64,000 bases of DNA from JANQQN01 sp964519665 (GTDB taxonomy: Bacteria; Myxococcota; Kuafuiibacteriia; Kuafuiibacteriales; Kuafuiibacteriaceae): NCBI GenBank assembly GCA_964519665.1, contig CAZFIV010000010.1, forward strand, positions 1 to 64,000, written 5' to 3'. The position numbers and the translations under genes are program-made. The notes under the pieces were generated by a model. The model had not been told where the DNA came from. It did no database searches and saw only the letters and a list, made by a program, of their open reading frames with translations. Numbering within the stretch: the stretch's first letter is position 1; every line of letters starts with the position of its first letter. Shown one piece after another: positions 62,226 through 64,000 of this stretch.

Positions 62226-63449
62226 GTGTCGGCGATTGCAATCTTAATTGCGAGTACGCTCATCGCGTCACCCGAAACCACCCTTCGCGTGGCGCCCAGG
62301 CCCCGCCTCGACGTCGTCTTCGACGCGCCACCGGCGGGCATCGCCGGCGCTTCGCGCTCCGACATGGTCCGAGCGGTTGCTCGCGCCACGTCGGCGTTTA
62401 CGGACCTGTCCGCCCGTGAAGCTCCAGGGCCTCAAGTACAGGCGTGCTTCGACGAACGTGAGCCCGCGCCCTTGTTGTGCTTGCTGCTCGGCCTGCGTCC
62501 CACTTTCGAGGCCGTTCGGTCCGCGGCGCCATCGGCAGACTTCGACGCGGTCTGGGCGCGTACCAGGCAAGGCGACCCGAACGCGAGTGATCTGGTGATG
62601 CTCGTGATCTATGCCCCGGTTCTCGAGCAACAGCAGGTGCAGGCGGCGCTGATCGATCTGAAGGTCATCGCCCGCCGGTACACCCGTTGGACGAAAGAGC
62701 GGCGTCTGACCCGAGAAGATCGCTCGGCGCTGCAGGACGAACTCTTCGAGTCTGCCGTCCTCACGCGCCCCCCGGTCAACCGCGCCGTCGCCAACGCTAC
62801 CGACGTGCAGGTCTTCATGAACGACCTGTTCCGGATAAGTTTTTCGGAATTGCTCCAGCAAAGGAGCCTCCGTGAGTTCGGCGGGGTCGATATCAGCGTC
62901 CCGGCAGGAGCCCGCCTATTTCTCGACGACACCACCGTAGGCAGCACCGAGTCGCTGCTCACCCGCGTCCGTGACATCCCGGCCGGGCGGCGGCGACTTC
63001 GCATCGAGCATCCCGACTATCTCGCCTTCGAGCAGACCGTCGAGGTGGTCGCCGAACGCACGGTCTTCATCGAGCCCACCCTGATTCCCGGCCCCAATCA
63101 AGGTGCGGTAGCCGCCAGGGACGCCCTGTTCTGGACGGGCATCGCCACCACCGCGGCCGGGATCGCGGTGACCGCCCTGGCGGTGGTGTCCGGGGAGGAA
63201 TCGAATTGCTTCCCGGAGGGCAGCCCGGGGTGCCCGCCAGATCCTGCGTTTACCGAACTCGGGCCCTTCCTGGGCGCACCGCTCGGCTACTCGCTGATGG
63301 GGGCCGGCGCCACCTGGAGCCTGGCCGCTTGGCTCAACGATGACGACCAAGCTTGGCCGTGGTGGGAGTTTGCGCTGGGGTTGGTCGTCGCGGGCACGTC
63401 ATATGGCCTGAGCGTCGCCCTCAATCCCGAGCGACCGCCGACGGAGTGA
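62226..63449 (+). CDS. PEGA domain membrane protein
   Basis: A 407-residue exported protein with GTG at 62226. After a signal-like segment (MSAIAILIASTLIASPE) is a helical domain of about 200 residues, then a PEGA domain (ISVPAGARLFLDDTTVGSTESLLTRVRDIPAGRRRLRIEHPDYLAFEQTVEV) and two to three membrane helices (TGIATTAAGIAVTALAVVSG, then GAPLGYSLMGAGATWSLAAWL, WEFALGLVVAGTSYGLSVAL). The arrangement (helical, PEGA, membrane) is shared with the protein at 14624-16336. A structural or signalling role in the envelope is likely. Confidence 0.8.
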   Translation: MSAIAILIASTLIASPETTLRVAPRPRLDVVFDAPPAGIAGASRSDMVRAVARATSAFTDLSAREAPGPQVQACFDEREPAPLLCLLLGLRPTFEAVRSAAPSADFDAVWARTRQGDPNASDLVMLVIYAPVLEQQQVQAALIDLKVIARRYTRWTKERRLTREDRSALQDELFESAVLTRPPVNRAVANATDVQVFMNDLFRISFSELLQQRSLREFGGVDISVPAGARLFLDDTTVGSTESLLTRVRDIPAGRRRLRIEHPDYLAFEQTVEVVAERTVFIEPTLIPGPNQGAVAARDALFWTGIATTAAGIAVTALAVVSGEESNCFPEGSPGCPPDPAFTELGPFLGAPLGYSLMGAGATWSLAAWLNDDDQAWPWWEFALGLVVAGTSYGLSVALNPERPPTE

Positions 63450-63459
63450 GCCGCGCCGT

Positions 63460-64000
63460 CTATTGAACCGAGAATTCGTAGACCGCCGGCGGCACATCGC
63501 AGCCCGCGTACGACAGCTCCGCTCGGTACGTCCGGTTTTGCTGCAACAGTACCATGCCCGGGCCGCTGGGGAGCAGAGGCCACTCGGTACCCTGACCGTT
63601 GGCGAAGGGCGTGGTCGTGTCCGGCAGTTCGAAGAGATCCCACTGCGCCGTACGACCATCCACGTTCATAGAACCGCTGGCATCGAGACGCACCTGGCCC
63701 GCCAGGTACTCCAGATGCAAAATCGCATTGTCGTCCCCGGGCAGGATTCCCGCAACCGGCGTCGCACTGCACCCAATGCGCTCGAACGCCGCCGTGCACT
63801 GAAGGTCTGCGTTGGCGTCCAGCTCCACGCGGTTTGCATCACCACCAACACTGCAGTCACCGCTCCATCCCGCAAAGCGCACCGAGCCGTCGAAACGGAA
63901 CTTGGCTTCAAAGACCATCGTGCCTTCATTCGGACGCGGGTAAGGGCCACACGAAAGGTCGCGACAATCCTGGGTCCATTGCTCCACTGCATCCACGATC
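63460..64000 (-). CDS. secreted protein with bacterial-repeat domain, partial
   Basis: The C-terminal part of a protein that runs off the right edge; the frame is open to the last base. VFEAKFRFDGSVRFAGWSGDCSVGGDANRVELDANADLQCTAAFERIGC is a divergent bacterial-repeat (InlB B-repeat-like) domain, normally of secreted or surface proteins, with GWSGDC as key. Then a Cys-containing beta domain (VRLDASGSMNVDGRTAQWDLFEL ... LSYAGCDVPPAVYEFSVQ). The N-terminus, signal peptide and full length are outside the window. It is convergent with the PEGA gene. Confidence 0.7.
   Translation of the reverse strand, partial: IVDAVEQWTQDCRDLSCGPYPRPNEGTMVFEAKFRFDGSVRFAGWSGDCSVGGDANRVELDANADLQCTAAFERIGCSATPVAGILPGDDNAILHLEYLAGQVRLDASGSMNVDGRTAQWDLFELPDTTTPFANGQGTEWPLLPSGPGMVLLQQNRTYRAELSYAGCDVPPAVYEFSVQ

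Overview
The window is high-GC, gene-dense DNA of a Gram-negative bacterium (lpxC is present, with many lipoproteins and exported proteins). It looks like a member of the Myxococcota or a related former deltaproteobacterial lineage. The reasons are a Ser/Thr kinase with a C-terminal PEGA domain, several TPR and PEGA envelope proteins, a protein with the C-terminal domain typical of the myxobacterial MXAN_5187 family, very large TPR and coiled-coil proteins, and a recN operator resembling the Myxococcus LexA site. The sequence is a draft scaffold: two runs of exactly 100 N (10679-10778 and 11408-11507) both fall inside tandem repeats. I see no rRNA, tRNA, CRISPR array, phage or insertion sequence.

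Layout. 1-5.3 kb: a DUF2203 gene, then a TatT-DctP-DctQM TRAP uptake operon on the minus strand. 5.4-10.1 kb: a DUF6918 gene, then a MoxR / DUF58 / transglutaminase operon. 10.2-13.8 kb: rpsB-tsf-DcrB-like operon, surrounded and interrupted by tandem repeats. 13.8-17.5 kb: an alpha/beta hydrolase lacking its catalytic residues, then a coupled TPR-PEGA protein and SUMF1-like lipoprotein. 17.6-27.1 kb: Ser/Thr kinase, NadD-like enzyme, secA, M23 peptidase, PP2C phosphatase and recN with a probable SOS operator. 27.2-35.1 kb: an MXAN_5187-type sensor-like protein and a 1744-residue TPR protein. 35.3-40.7 kb: ABC exporter pair, small Cse60-like protein, membrane protein, a stand-alone EF-G gene and a heptad-repeat ORF. 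40.7-46.5 kb: ruvC-ruvA-ruvB-lpxC downstream of three exported-protein genes. 46.7-49.4 kb: a GH63-type glucosidase. 49.5-56.5 kb: a tight operon of a giant methyltransferase-like/coiled-coil protein, an FHA-pseudokinase and LarE. 56.7-57.1 kb: an amidohydrolase remnant. 57.2-59.6 kb: a small unknown protein, a receiver protein and a hybrid histidine kinase with a degenerate ATPase domain. 59.6-64 kb: methyltransferase, AraC regulator, ChaC, PEGA protein and a partial secreted protein at the edge.

Themes. First, phospho-signalling: an active-looking kinase and a PP2C phosphatase lie together, while two other signalling proteins (FHA-pseudokinase, hybrid kinase) have lost ATP-binding residues, suggesting scaffold or sensor roles. 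Second, tandem repeats in or beside genes (18, 21, 24 and 27 bp units, all multiples of three). Third, many 1-4 bp start/stop overlaps (ATGA, GTGA, TAATG), which help fix start codons and define operons.

The best candidate for an undescribed system is the 49.5-56.5 kb operon, because three unrelated protein architectures are spaced by only about 15 bp each.
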